Assembly: GCA_000310025.1 (NCBI GenBank)
Contig: FN648459.1
Span: 7,031 to 71,030 of the forward strand
Source: Ectocarpus siliculosus
Lineage: Eukaryota > Sar > Phaeophyceae > Ectocarpales > Ectocarpaceae
Length of the DNA: 64,000 nt
Reading direction: 5' to 3'
Shown here: piece by piece, positions 54,051 through 64,000 of the stretch
Layout of the letters: the number at the start of each line of letters is the position of its first letter
Numbering within the stretch: the first letter of the stretch is position 1
Position numbers and translations under genes: made by a program
Notes under the pieces: generated by a model
The model's database searches: none
Told to the model about the DNA's origin: nothing
Seen by the model: the letters and a program-made list of their open reading frames with translations, nothing else

Positions 54051-54210
54051 ACCCTTTCCTGCAGGTTGGCTCACTACGTACAGGCCGATTAGGGGGCAGG
54101 TTGCCGGTGGCAGCGCAAGGTGTACCCTCTCTTGGAGGTTGGTCCACTGCCTACGGGCCGGTCGCCTAGATTGGAGCCTTGTGGTAGCGGGTTCAATCCC
54201 CCCTGCCAGT
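54044..54210 (+). repeat. tandem pair with a tRNA B-box-like end
   Basis: Two diverged units of about 75 bp both have GTACCCT, CTGCAGGTTGG or TTGGAGGTTGG, CACT, TAC and GGCCG. The second runs into GCGGGTTCAATCCCC, a good B box, with TCGCCTAGATTGG upstream as a possible A box. The A-to-B spacing is too short for a tRNA, so this is a tRNA-like relic or SINE head fragment. Confidence 0.5.
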
Positions 54211-54462
54211 TGTGCTTTCAACATATATTTCTCCAACTTTTTCCTTTTTTTGATGCGGGCATCAAAAATCACTGGAATATTACAACTAGAGTTCTGCTCG
54301 TACAGTATCGAATTTCCCCCCGCACGATCAGCGAAGTCCATCATGGAGACGATACACAATCCCCACTGAAAACTATCCTCTCCCAACAAAATAAAACCTA
54401 TTACGTTCTGCCCCCAAAGCCGTATTTCTCGAAGAACATACGACGCCGCCTTGTCCACAATA

Positions 54463-55170
54463 AATGAATAATAGAAACGGCGAAGTGGACAAGGGGCAGA
54501 AGCCACACAGACCCCAAACGCCGTCGCAAACGCAGTACAGAAAACACTCGACTCGCATCCCCCGCCGCCGAGAGCAACACATCAAAGCATTGTACGACTC
54601 TAAAGAAAAAAGCAAGACGCGATAGCAATGACAGGAGTACTGCCGAGACTGCAAGTATAACGTATCTACGCTCCGAGCAACACATAAAAAACGCCCCAAC
54701 CCCCCTGCCAGGGTTCGAATGCATATGAAAACACAATAAAAACGGCGAAGAAAACAAGAAGCAAAGGCCACACAGATCTCAAACGCCGTCGCAAACACAG
54801 TGAAGAAACACAAGATTCGCATCCCGCGCCAGCGAGGGCGACATATATCACAGCATTGTGTGATTCAAAATAAAATATGAAGACATCATCACTAACGGGG
54901 GTACTGCGGAGACTGCGGTAAGAGACGTATGTATGATGTACGCTCCGAGGACCACATCAAAAAATAACCCCCCACCACAACTATTGAGTACACCCCTCCT
55001 CCCCCAGGTAGGGTTCGTATGAATAAACAACAGAAACGGCGAGGAAGACAAGAGGCAGAGGCCACAGATCCCAAACGCCGTCGCACATGCATTAAGGAAA
55101 CACGACTCTCACCCCGCGCCAGCGAGAGCGACAAACCTATCACGGCATTGTGTGATTCAAATGAAAAATA
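54463..55170. repeat. tandem repeat, about 263 and 295 bp spacing, 2.5 units
   Basis: Units begin AATAGAAACGGCGAAG (about 54,470), AAAAACGGCGAAGAAAAC (about 54,735) and ACAGAAACGGCGAGG (about 55,030). Shared blocks are CCACACAGA, CAAACGCCGTCGCAAAC, CCGCGCCAGCGAGGGCGAC, GCATTGTGTGATTC, GAGTACTGCCGAGACTGC and ACGCTCCGAG. The first two units end at CAGGGTTCGAATGCATAT and GTAGGGTTCGTATGAAT, which resemble a tRNA B box. Confidence 0.85.
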
Positions 55171-55618
55171 TGTGGCGAAGGGGAGTCAAACATTTATCTG
55201 CCTCCTCCTTCAACGCTTCGTGCAGTTGTACACGTAATGAGGACCCGGGCCACGCGTTGCACGATGAAGCAGCGGAGACCCCGGCGACTGGACCTGGAGG
55301 TTAACGACCAGCAGCGAAATTTGATTCAAGTGTCAGGCAAAGGCGGGTAGTGGAAAACGACGGAGACCATCTACGTAAGTCTGTAGAACTAAAGGGGGGC
55401 AAGCTAGACTTGTGTAAACAAAAACTAGGAGTTCCAGCGGCGAACAGGCACCCTGTAATGGGGGAGAGAATGTCGAGAGGGGCACCCCGGGCAAGACAAA
55501 CAGTCCGGAAAAACACACGCAAGCACCCAACATCATCGCAGGCAGAGGGAGGAAGAGGGGCGCGATTCAAAGAAGGGACGACACATACAACAGGCCGAAA
55601 CACACCTTGCCACACGGT
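55171..55618. other. spacer downstream of the minus-strand gene
   Basis: No exon recognised. It contains the presumed 3' region of the gene read from 62.3 kb. Confidence 0.4.
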
Positions 55619-55720
55619 TTAGAGTTCCACCGAGGCTTCGGAATCCGCGTCGTCACCGCTGCTACCCCTGTTCTGGCCCGGAGATGAAGAACCATCCCCG
55701 TCTCCGTCTTTGTCGGTCCC
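55619..55720 (-). other. 33 coding-like codons after the TGA of exon 8
   Basis: Directly after TGA (55,721-55,723), in the same frame, the sequence reads GTDKDGDGDGSSSPGQNRGS and SGDDADSEASVEL to TAA (55,619-55,621). The Gly/Asp/Ser composition continues that of exon 8. It is either a C-terminal extension lost to a nonsense change or a readthrough product. Confidence 0.5.
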
Positions 55721-58700
55721 TCAACCCCCGCCTTCATCCCCGCCTCCGCCCCCGTTCTCCTGAGACCCTCCGCCCCCGTGCTCCTGGGACCCTCCGCCCC
55801 CGTTTTCCTGGGACCCTCCGCCCCCGTTTTCCTGAGACCCGCCGCCCCCGTTTTCCTGGGACCCTCCGTCCTCTCCCAAGGCGGACCCTCCGCCTTCTCC
55901 ATTGTCCTCGAATAGGTATGGCTTGAGGAAGCGCCTCGCATCCTCCGCACTTCGAATGCTGTCGGGCTCCTGGATGTCGCCGAGGTATTCCTCACCGAAC
56001 TCCATGAACTTGTCCCAGAAGCTGAAATAAGAAACAAAGATTACACCGGCAGTTTATGAACGTGCAGGAGGTCCATGTTTCAAAAATCTTCCGTCAACCA
56101 AATGCGTCTCGACCCATGCCTAGGAGCGGTGACAGGGCATGCTGAACCTGCGGCGAAATAGTGAACACTTGAGCGGGAGACAAGCCAGGGAAAAACAACT
56201 AACGGTAAAAACTTTGGGGCAGACCTTGCAGGACCGCTTTTGTGCCAGACAAATAAACTTACGAACGCCGCAGGAGACAGGGTTGGGTTGAAGAATACGC
56301 CAGTGTCACAGAGCTTGCAGTCAACATATCGAAACAATACCAGCATACGTTTCGCGGATGATGTGGTACTTTTCGCCGCCGCTGTGCTTTCCACCAAAGG
56401 CCTTCTCCAGGAATTCTTTGACCACGGGGAAGGTGCGGTACTTGTCGGGGTCGCTCTTGTTTGACGTTTTGTGGCCTGGCGTTACCCTCCTCGCGTTGAT
56501 TACGTCCCTCGAGACGAACAGCTCCATCTCCTGCAGAGCTACCTCCATAGTCGGCTGCAGAATCTTCGAAAGACGATCAGTCCATGTCGCCGCGTTTGGG
56601 GGGGTGGGGGTCGTGGTGCTTAGCGGGAAGTAGGCTAGATTGTTGGATGCACCAGAGTATATTTAGGAGTTGGTGAGCTGGAAATGTGCAGGGAAACAAA
56701 AAGGGGCGGAGCGAACATGGACAGCAGCAGCTATCACGACGTGAAGGCACACGCGGGTATTAGACCAAATGCGCCAAATACCACGGGGACTAGCTTAAGG
56801 GTAAATATAGTGGTACAATAGCGCGAAAGGGCGGAAAGCAAAACGGTTCATTACTATTGAAATAGTGATGCACATCGTGAGCAGCTTCGCAATGACACTT
56901 TGGATTGCTGCACTCCTGGCCCGCTCGATAAGCTCTTCCAATAAGGACACAGTCACAACCCAACAGAGGTCGTGTGCATCGACCAACGTCTACATCGGTC
57001 TACACATACGTCGCCAGGAATAGTTGCATGCGCTCGACAGCAGGTGCTGGGTCAGACCTTTTGTCTTTTTGAAAGGGGCGTGAGGGGGGCACGAGATCAA
57101 GTTACAACCCTCATTGGTCCGGCGAGCCCGGCGTGACCCGTCCCGGCGTTGTAGGGATGCGAGGTCAACTACGGCATGCACGGCTGTGAGCCCCCCCCTA
57201 TATATTCAATACATGGGGCACCGTGGTTTCATAAACCAGATCGTTCGTAATCCTAGTGTCATAAGTCTGAGAACCGGGGCAGACAGTACCTGGTTCCTCC
57301 ATGGTGCGGAGCGAGGGCAACTGTACACCTCGTAGAAGGACATCGTCATGGTCTCGTCCTTCGCTACGGGGACGCCGTGTCTTGCGGGGCTTCGGCCCTT
57401 TGAGAACATGGCGGTACCGAGGCCGCGCATGGCGGCGTCCGGCTGTAGAGATACAGGGGGCGGAAGACGGGAAGTCAAAAGGTGGTGAGAGGCAACAGAT
57501 TAAGTGGTCGCGAAAGGGGGTAGGTGGGGGGGGGTCCACGGTAAGGTCGAAGCCGGGTGTAGGATATGCCGTAGTCGCCCGTGTCGTGCACACGGGGAGG
57601 AGATGACCGTTGCGTTTCAAATGACCTCCTCCGAAGGGCAGGAGGGAGAGTCATTTTGTCTGTGACATACCTCCAAGGTTCTAACTGCTCTACTTTTCGT
57701 GAACACGCTCTCCGCCGGGGCTAAGACGAGTTACCGTGGGGTGGGTATGACACCGACAACTACATTACGACATCAGGCCCGACGAGACGGCGCAAAAACA
57801 AAAAACAAAAGCCACGACACTAAACCTCCGCGTAACGAGACAAACCACCCTAGGTTTTGGGCATTCTCAAGTTTGTCGCTCCGCATCCTCAAATGGATCG
57901 GGCAACCTTAGTTCCTCGACGCTGGTTGAACGCGCTGTTCTCGTTGTACACGCAAGTTTCAAAGGGAAAACTGCGCGAACTGCATCATGCGCCCCACCTG
58001 CTGTTCCATCTGAGTAGTCATCGTGTCCACGATGAAGGCTGACGTGAGCTCACGTGCTGGCGAGCCATCATCCTCCGTGTACTCGTGGGTGACCTTCTTC
58101 AGCATGGCCAACATGCTGGTGCGGAGCGCGGCCCGTGTTACGCGCCACGTGGTCGACTTCATGGGCGCGATGAGACGGCGACCTCCTCTGGAATCGAGGT
58201 GTCCGATCCGATACCGGAGGGGTCGGTCAGAGTGCAAGGGGGGTGGGTGGAGTTGGTGAGCGCAGTTGAAAGCGAAAGGTCTGCTGCAGGAGGCGGTATG
58301 CTGTACGAGTCGGAGACATGGCACCGAAATACGAAAAAAAACAAGAACGGCATGATTTAGTGGTGTCTCCGCTGTGCGATGCTAGCGAGCCCCCTTTTCA
58401 GATGGTGACAGTCTCAGTGGAACGCCACTCATTCATGTACGTATGCACGGTCGGCGCGGTTCGTGCGGGGTTCGCTGGTATTTTCATCTAGTGGTTGCCA
58501 ACCGTACCGTACACGACCCAAGTACACAACGTACGAGCGATACCTACCCCCACCGTCGGTGACGCAATCTAATGCACTGCTATTAATTGGCAAAGCAAGC
58601 CCGAAACGACGGCAGGAGACAGCCTGATACCGTATTTACCATTACCAAGGATGGAAATTTGACTCTGTCGTCCTTGCCATGCCATAGCCACTTCTTGCAG

Positions 58701-61700
58701 TAAAACCCAGGACCACTCGCTGCATACAAGCTGGTACTAAGGGGCCTACGTAACCTATAGGGAACACCGCACGTCGCCTGCTTGCATCAACATTAACACC
58801 AAAACTCCGTCCGGAACATGGCACCAGGGAGCGACAAATGGCACGGAGGAAATTACGTTAAACAACACGGGCGAGGTTGACCAGGTGAAGCTTGACTAAA
58901 AAGCGCAGGGCCGAAATCATGGCGGAGAATCGGAACTTACTCGAGAGCTCGGTCTGGGTGATGGGTCGTTCCGGGTCCCATTCACCCCACAAGTTTCCAA
59001 CTATCTTCAGCAGGCTGTGTTCCCTGCAGTCGATAGTCGTCAGGCAGATGCCCTTGAAGTACGCCATGAACGGCAAAATGAGGTGGAACGCGGCGCTTTT
59101 AAACGCCGTCTTCTTGTTCTCTGGTTCAGCATTAGCCTTACCAAAATCCGACTGGGAAGCGAACTGAAGCGAAAACATGCAAAAGCGGCGGGGCGTGAGG
59201 TGGGTGCACTGGCTTAGTAGTCAATGGAAGTGACATTGCTGAAAGAAGTTCACATCCGGACCACGGGAGTGCGCGAGCAAAATACAAGAGATACGTGAGC
59301 TCAGTACATCGAAAAAGCACGTGCGTGTGCGTAGTTTTGAATATTTCCGGGTGGGGGCCGGGGGGGGGGGGCATATTGAATGGCCATCCCGGGTTTTTAT
59401 GCCGATGCATTATGACTGGGACGGGGACATGAAACAGAGTTCCCTGGATGCATGCCGAGGCATTTTCGCTGAGGCTGTAAGATACTTCTGTGTGTGTGCA
59501 TGTCATCCGGGCTTGGGGAACCCCGAGAGGTGGCGGGCAAACCCCGCGACCCCTAACCTTGCCTTCGGAAGCTTTTCATGCGCACCCCGAATATCCTTGT
59601 GGATCAGCCTTTAGGCGTGGTGCACGCTTGTGTTCGTTGTACAATACAAGCTCTTGGTCGCCGGTAACTAAAAAAAAACTGTCAAATATTTCGCCGACAA
59701 ACGTAAATCGAACGCGCAAGGATCACAAACTTCCAACCCGAGTGGCTTGTGTGTAAACGGCGATTCGATATAAGGTTTCGAAAAAAAATGCCGGCGCCCA
59801 CGTGCGGGTGGCTTTCGTATCCGACATCTACGTTCGAGAACACCCTCGCCCGACCACTTAGAGATATACACGTCAGGACCGCAAATTGATTGTGGCTCGT
59901 TCCTCCGTCAAACGCTTCGGATTGGTTGAAAGCCTTGACGTGTTGTCTCTCACCATCAGGCCTTCATCTTTGGCCAGGCGGCAAAGCACTGTCGAACGTA
60001 GCGCCGGGCACCACTCCATGACGTGCATGGCGTCTAACATGGCGTCGGCGGCCTCAGGGATAGAAGAGGCAACTGCTTGCTTCGACGTCGCCTTCCGCAA
60101 TTTCGACTACAAGCAGACACATCAGGGCAGGCACGTGGATGTTAGATCGTGTGCTGTGGATGAAGGGAGGGAGGCCGTGTGACCTGCGTCACACGCACGA
60201 AGTAAAACGCGGAGTCTGCTAGTTTCATATTATAGGCCATACCTTTCCCGTCCAGCTCGAAGGGGGGGGGGGCGAGAGACATAAAGCGGTCTCAAGTGTC
60301 GCAGGGGTGGAGGAGGGAACGTGCCGTAAAAAAGCCTTCTGTGTACCAGAAGGATAAAGAGAAACCCTCGTAGTAGGCAGTCAGTGCCAGGTCATGGGTC
60401 ATCAATAAATCGTGTCCGATCACTGGGCAGAGTCTGTACAGTCCTGACTTGGCTCCAGTGTGGAAAGTGTTGCTGAAGCCAGTCAGCCAGATTTTAGCAG
60501 TACTACTGCTGCATGCTATGTGTACGAAGTATGCACAGGAGCAGTTTTACGAATAAAGGGACCCGCGGCTTTCGGATCTGTGTACAACAAGTCAGAGGGC
60601 CCCAGGAGAGGCCCACAACACACTGGTATTTCACAGCAGTACCGACACAGCGTATCGCCTCCACAAACATGCTATGCACATTAGGCAAAGGTTTCCGACA
60701 TACATTTCCCGCAACGAGCATGGTGACGACCACGGCGCGGCACACAGCAATTTGAGAGCCGTGTCCCCAGAGAGTATCCATTTGGGCTTACATCAGTACT
60801 GTGGAAGCCAGGATATTCGTTTCTTCATAAATTCGTATCTTCTTATAACTTACACACACATACGAAGGGCGTAAAGAACCTTCGACAGACGATAACTCAT
60901 CGCTCTGCTTTTGGATCATTTACTCCGTATGTTCTTTGCTCCGACAGGAGTCGTGGTGGATCTTTATGGTTGGTACCGAGAGCCAAGAAGGGTCTCGGCC
61001 AACGCCTACTCGCAACCTTACCCTAGCCTTGACCGAGCACGCTCGGTCACCGCTTGACATTCCTCGTCACATCTCAACAGAGGAAACTAGGCTGCCTCCG
61101 GTGGTAGGCATATTCCACCTCGCCATACTGGGAACTCAGCTCACACAGAGTTGAGGGTATTTACCTCAGCTCACACGGTATTCATAGTAATATGCATACG
61201 AGGGAGAAGATAAAAGGATGACACGAGGTGGAAACGTCGTCGAGGCGAAAGGGCGAAAGGCCGGCTGCTTGAAGGTCATAGCCCACGCAGAAGAGCAACA
61301 GGAACGAGGCTCTTGAGAATGCGTTGTAGGTGTAGTCTAGAATGGAATGAGTGGCTGATACGCCATGCAACAGCAAACCAACAACCAGGTACTTGTAGGT
61401 TGTGCACTGCTACATAGGGTCGAAGTGGTCCTGTTGATCTCGTGAGGACTGGAGTGTCACGGAGCAGAGGCTTGTGCGGTAAGAAATACGGAGAGGAGAT
61501 AGTGTCGGCGACTAAAATGTAGAGCCGTGCTTGCACCTCCCCCCCCCCCCCCCCCCGCGCGCGTGCCAACGCCGGCAAACAGGGGACAACAAAGCAAACG
61601 GGTGTCACAGCACACGAATCAAAATTCTAAAATTCTCCGGGATGTTGTACGTAGACTTGAGCTATTGACTTCTACTGCTACAAGCGCCGCTACATTGGAA

Positions 61701-62293
61701 TTTGAATAGGTTGCTTTTACGAAGATGTAGTCTCTCGAATTGGTTTCCAACAAGGGTTGTGTGGACAGGAGGCGCAGATGCTAGCGGTTGAGATCGGAGA
61801 AGGAACGCGGGAAAGGCCGGCAGTCGCACATCATGCTACATGCATAGGGGGATCGGTGGGACATAGCAGCAGGAGAACGTCGGGGTTTTAGACTTCAGCC
61901 CTGGCTTATGAACAGTTCAGCGTGTGGCCTGCAGCGAGCCACACACGCTACTGGGACAAGAGCACGACATGCACTTGACTAGAACTATTGTACAGTAATC
62001 GGAGACTATGTGCGAGATGTGTGCTCTAACGCCCGAGTTCTCACCTCCACTAGATCCGCGACGGCCTGTCGGGGGTCGACGTTCTCGTCCTCCTCTTCCG
62101 TGTCGAAGACGGCCGCACGCCGGGATCTGTTCTTACCGATGCCGGACCCGTTGGTGTGGCGGCGCTTGTTGCTGGAAGAACCTCTCGAGTCGCCGCTGGA
62201 GGACGACCCTCCCCCAGAAGAAGAGCTGTTGCGGGCGGGCCTCCTTTGCGAGTTGGACGACGACGGAGCGAGACGGTGCTGGTTCTGGGACAT
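55721..62293 (-). CDS. multi-exon gene of unknown function, Gly/Ser/Gln/Glu/Asn-repeat C-terminus
   Basis: Exon 1 (62,045-62,293) starts MSQNQHRLAPSS, is Ser/Gly/Arg-rich and ends FDTEEEDENVDPRQAVADLV at GTGAGA. Exon 2 (59,954-60,106; acceptor CTGCTTGTAG) reads SIPEAADAMLDAMHVMEW and ends LAKDEGLM at GTGAGA. Exon 3 (58,941-59,163) reads KTAFKSAAFHLILPFMAYF, IDCREHSLLKIVGNLWGEW and ITQTELS, donor GTAAGT. Exon 4 (57,998-58,185) reads APMKSTTWRVTRAALRTSML and FIVDTMTTQMEQQ. Exon 5 (57,329-57,442) reads PDAAMRGLGTAMFSKGRSPA and ends MTMSFYE at GTGTAC. Exon 7 (56,349-56,634) reads WTDRLSKILQPTMEVALQEM and FPVVKEFLEKAFGG. Exon 8 (55,721-56,021) reads FWDKFMEFGEEYLGDIQEPD and ends in GGSQENGG repeats. 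Phases match for 1-2-3-4-5 and 7-8; 5-7 needs exon 6 or another acceptor. Product unrecognised. Confidence 0.6.
55745..55880 (-). repeat. 24-bp coding minisatellite (GGSQENGG)
   Basis: Five or so units of a 24-base repeat with the plus-strand core CCGCCCCCGTTTTCCTGGGA encode Gly-Gly-Ser-Gln-Glu-Asn-Gly-Gly in exon 8. One unit has His in place of Asn. Confidence 0.9.
56855..56932 (-). CDS. candidate exon 6 of the 55.7-62.3 kb gene
   Basis: After TTATTGGAAGAG the minus strand reads LIERARSAAIQSVIAKLLTM, then CITISI, and meets a GTAATG donor. The start phase fits the end of exon 5 (SFYE then LIERAR). The end phase fits exon 7 only if exon 7 begins at 56,554 (acceptor TTCTGCAG). It looks helical and protein-like but is short. 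Confidence 0.35.
57115..57200 (+). repeat. dispersed repeat B, copy at 57.1 kb
   Basis: GGTCCGGCGAGCCCGGCGTG, CGTTGTAGGGATGCGAGGTC and ACTACGGCATGCACGGCTGT before a short C run. It lies in an intron of the minus-strand gene. Confidence 0.75.
60107..62044 (-). other. first intron of the 55.7-62.3 kb gene
   Basis: Bounded by the GTGAGA donor of exon 1 and the TGTCTGCTTGTAG acceptor of exon 2. It holds a C19 run near 61,540 and no recognised exon, repeat or RNA gene on either strand. Confidence 0.5.
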
Positions 62294-64000
62294 GGTGAAG
62301 GTGAAAAGGAAGAAAAGACGGGACAGAGGATGGAATAAGTTGTGGTTGCATGTGGCGCTAGCGCGTGGCGCGGAGAACTCCCGCAGAAGGCGTTCATCAG
62401 GGGAACGAAGGTTGATGAAACGCCCCCCTTTGTCCACCTATCCCTCCACGCGTCGCCCCTCTCCTGTCGCCAAAGATCGAGCGAGGCCTGCCCACGCGGA
62501 GGTCGCTCGCGAGCCACGCCCTTTCAGCAGCCAGTCAACACCAGAAGGGGGGTGAAGCACGTCCCCCCCCCCCCCCCCTGAAGAATGCGGCCCTGAGCCC
62601 CCCTCGAGTGCCCAGGTGCGTCGGCGTGGTGCGTGTCATCAGCGCGTCAGCGCAAGAGGGCGGCGTGAGTGGAAGATCCGGTGATGCCTCCGAAGTTGGA
62701 TTTTTGTGTTGGTGGCGGGTTTGTTTGCACCGGCTGCGCTAAAAGATTTACTCGCCAGCGAGACTGAACGAGGCACATAGGCAAGTGTTCAGCTTCCCAC
62801 CACACCCGCCGTCGCCTTTCCCAAACGATGTGAATGAGACTTCTGATTCGGTAGACGGAGGTGGACAAGATGGATCCGATACCTGGGACGGCCTGTTCGG
62901 CGGAGACAGTGGAGACGGGCCAGTTTTTCGAGATGAAGATGATGCAGGCATCGGAAAGATCTTGATTGACGCATTCACCATCACGCCATCACTTTTTTGT
63001 TTTTTCGACACACTCCCGCAGTCGAGATCAACATACACAACGGATACGTACAACCACAAGCAGTTTTTTTACAGTGAAAACTTCGCAGTTCATAGCGCTC
63101 ATGCACGTGCCCAGCCTGCCGGCCTGTGCTGCTATTTCATGGGTGCCCCGATAAGAGCATACAGCGATGATACAATAAGAGGGTGAGGTGGAATACTGTA
63201 GCGTTTTTGTGGAAAAGAGAAAAAAGTACCACCTGCTTTGTTACCGTTGGGTCGTTTATACCACACAGCGGCAGTGTTGAGTCGTGGGGCGCGTGCGATT
63301 TACAGAGATGGGGGGTGGTATTCATCATCATGAACTAGAGAGAAGGGGAGATGAGTGTTTTGATGAGCTATGTGTAGAGCAGCATAGGGAAAAAAGTCTC
63401 TGTTCCTCTCTTTGGTTCGCGGTTTCATCTGCAGGCAACTCCAAAAGCGTGTGAGTTGTGACCAAACTAGCACACGGAAGGCACACATGGCATCGTAGGC
63501 CCTCGCATACAAGTATAGAGAGTTTTACAGCAGTACATGCATCATCAATGGTGGTGTCTAGAAGCGTGGCGGTTGGTGTGTGACTTTTGTCCTCTCTCTC
63601 GCTGGTGACTAAAACGCTGCCACTCGCAAAACGCACACAACAACACAACAAAGTTGACACAACGCTTCTTCTCTCCTCTCGCATCCTCCGCCGATAGCTG
63701 ACAGCTGTATAGTAGGACACCCACACACCCCTCGCCCTCCCGGTGGTGTGTGGGTGTCTCCCGCCCCCCTTATGCATGTTACCTGTCTCTGTGTAGTGTG
63801 CGTCTTGCAACACAGCAGCTCACCGGCGGAATACAAAAAAATATCACGCCTGTCTGGTATTTGTGCGGGGACGCTTGGTTCCGCAAATCAAATGCAGCGC
63901 AGATGCTGTGCTATCTCGACGCACCGAGCCAGACTGTAAATTTAGCAGTTGGGACAGGTTGGGGAAAATGCTACTTGTTGTGCACAAGTTTCAGATTAAA
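62294..64000. other. upstream flank, no certain gene
   Basis: Contains the presumed promoter of the minus-strand gene (no clear TATA box) and a C17 run near 62,563. A plus frame at 62,785-63,186 has an acidic start (VNETSDSVDGGGQDGSDTWD), but a minus frame over the same bases is also open, so neither is called. Confidence 0.35.

Overview
This is a eukaryotic nuclear window, most likely from a brown alga or another stramenopile. That is an inference. It rests on split genes with GT-AG introns from about 0.1 kb to several kb, many C/G homopolymers, CAA/CAG-rich spacer, and a dense mix of decayed LINE, Helitron, pogo-like, SINE and MITE remnants. There are no operons, rRNA genes, CRISPR arrays or convincing functional tRNA genes. 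Most of the sequence is repeat-derived. Coding sequence was judged by reading frame, residue composition and splice-site phase, since no search could be run.

Layout. 0-2.5 kb: minus-strand exons of an unrecognised protein around a tandem repeat. 3-7.5 kb: satellite monomers, then a 5'-to-3' non-LTR retrotransposon (plus strand) that keeps its endonuclease and post-RT tail but has lost the RT core. 9.3-10.5 kb: decayed Helitron Rep N-terminal region (minus). 12.9-14.3 kb: a pogo/Tigger-like DNA transposon with intact terminal inverted repeats. 15.7-16.0 kb: a tRNA-derived SINE with poly(A) tail and target-site duplication. 17.5-21.1 kb: non-coding repeat element X, present again inverted at 44.9-46.4 kb. 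22.7-28.0 kb: a minus-strand run of broken coding pieces, including an OTU-protease-like gene and a Tudor/chromo-like exon. 28-32.8 kb: satellite-like monomers, a TATCACACCC motif array and a 1.1 kb tandem duplication.

Host-like genes. (1) A plus-strand PC-esterase/TBL-like gene. Its 3' exons at 42.6, 46.6 and 47.0-47.4 kb carry the GNSH and DxxH blocks, and a phase-compatible membrane-anchor exon lies at 33.4 kb. Its introns hold a 115-bp satellite, a degenerate coding relic, an antisense reverse-transcriptase remnant and the inverted copy of element X. (2) A plus-strand gene of unknown function at 51.1-52.4 kb with an acidic C-terminus. (3) A minus-strand multi-exon gene of unknown function from 62.3 to 55.7 kb. 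Most of its exons join in compatible phase, and it ends in a Gly-Gly-Ser-Gln-Glu-Asn repeat and a TGA followed by 33 more coding-like codons.

Other structures include a large hairpin-type inverted repeat (arms about 447 bp, 49.3-50.5 kb), a 324-bp MITE-like element (48.25 kb) and a 260-295-bp tandem repeat with tRNA B-box-like junctions (54.5-55.2 kb). Nothing here forms a shared pathway. The functional content is three independent genes in a repeat-rich landscape.
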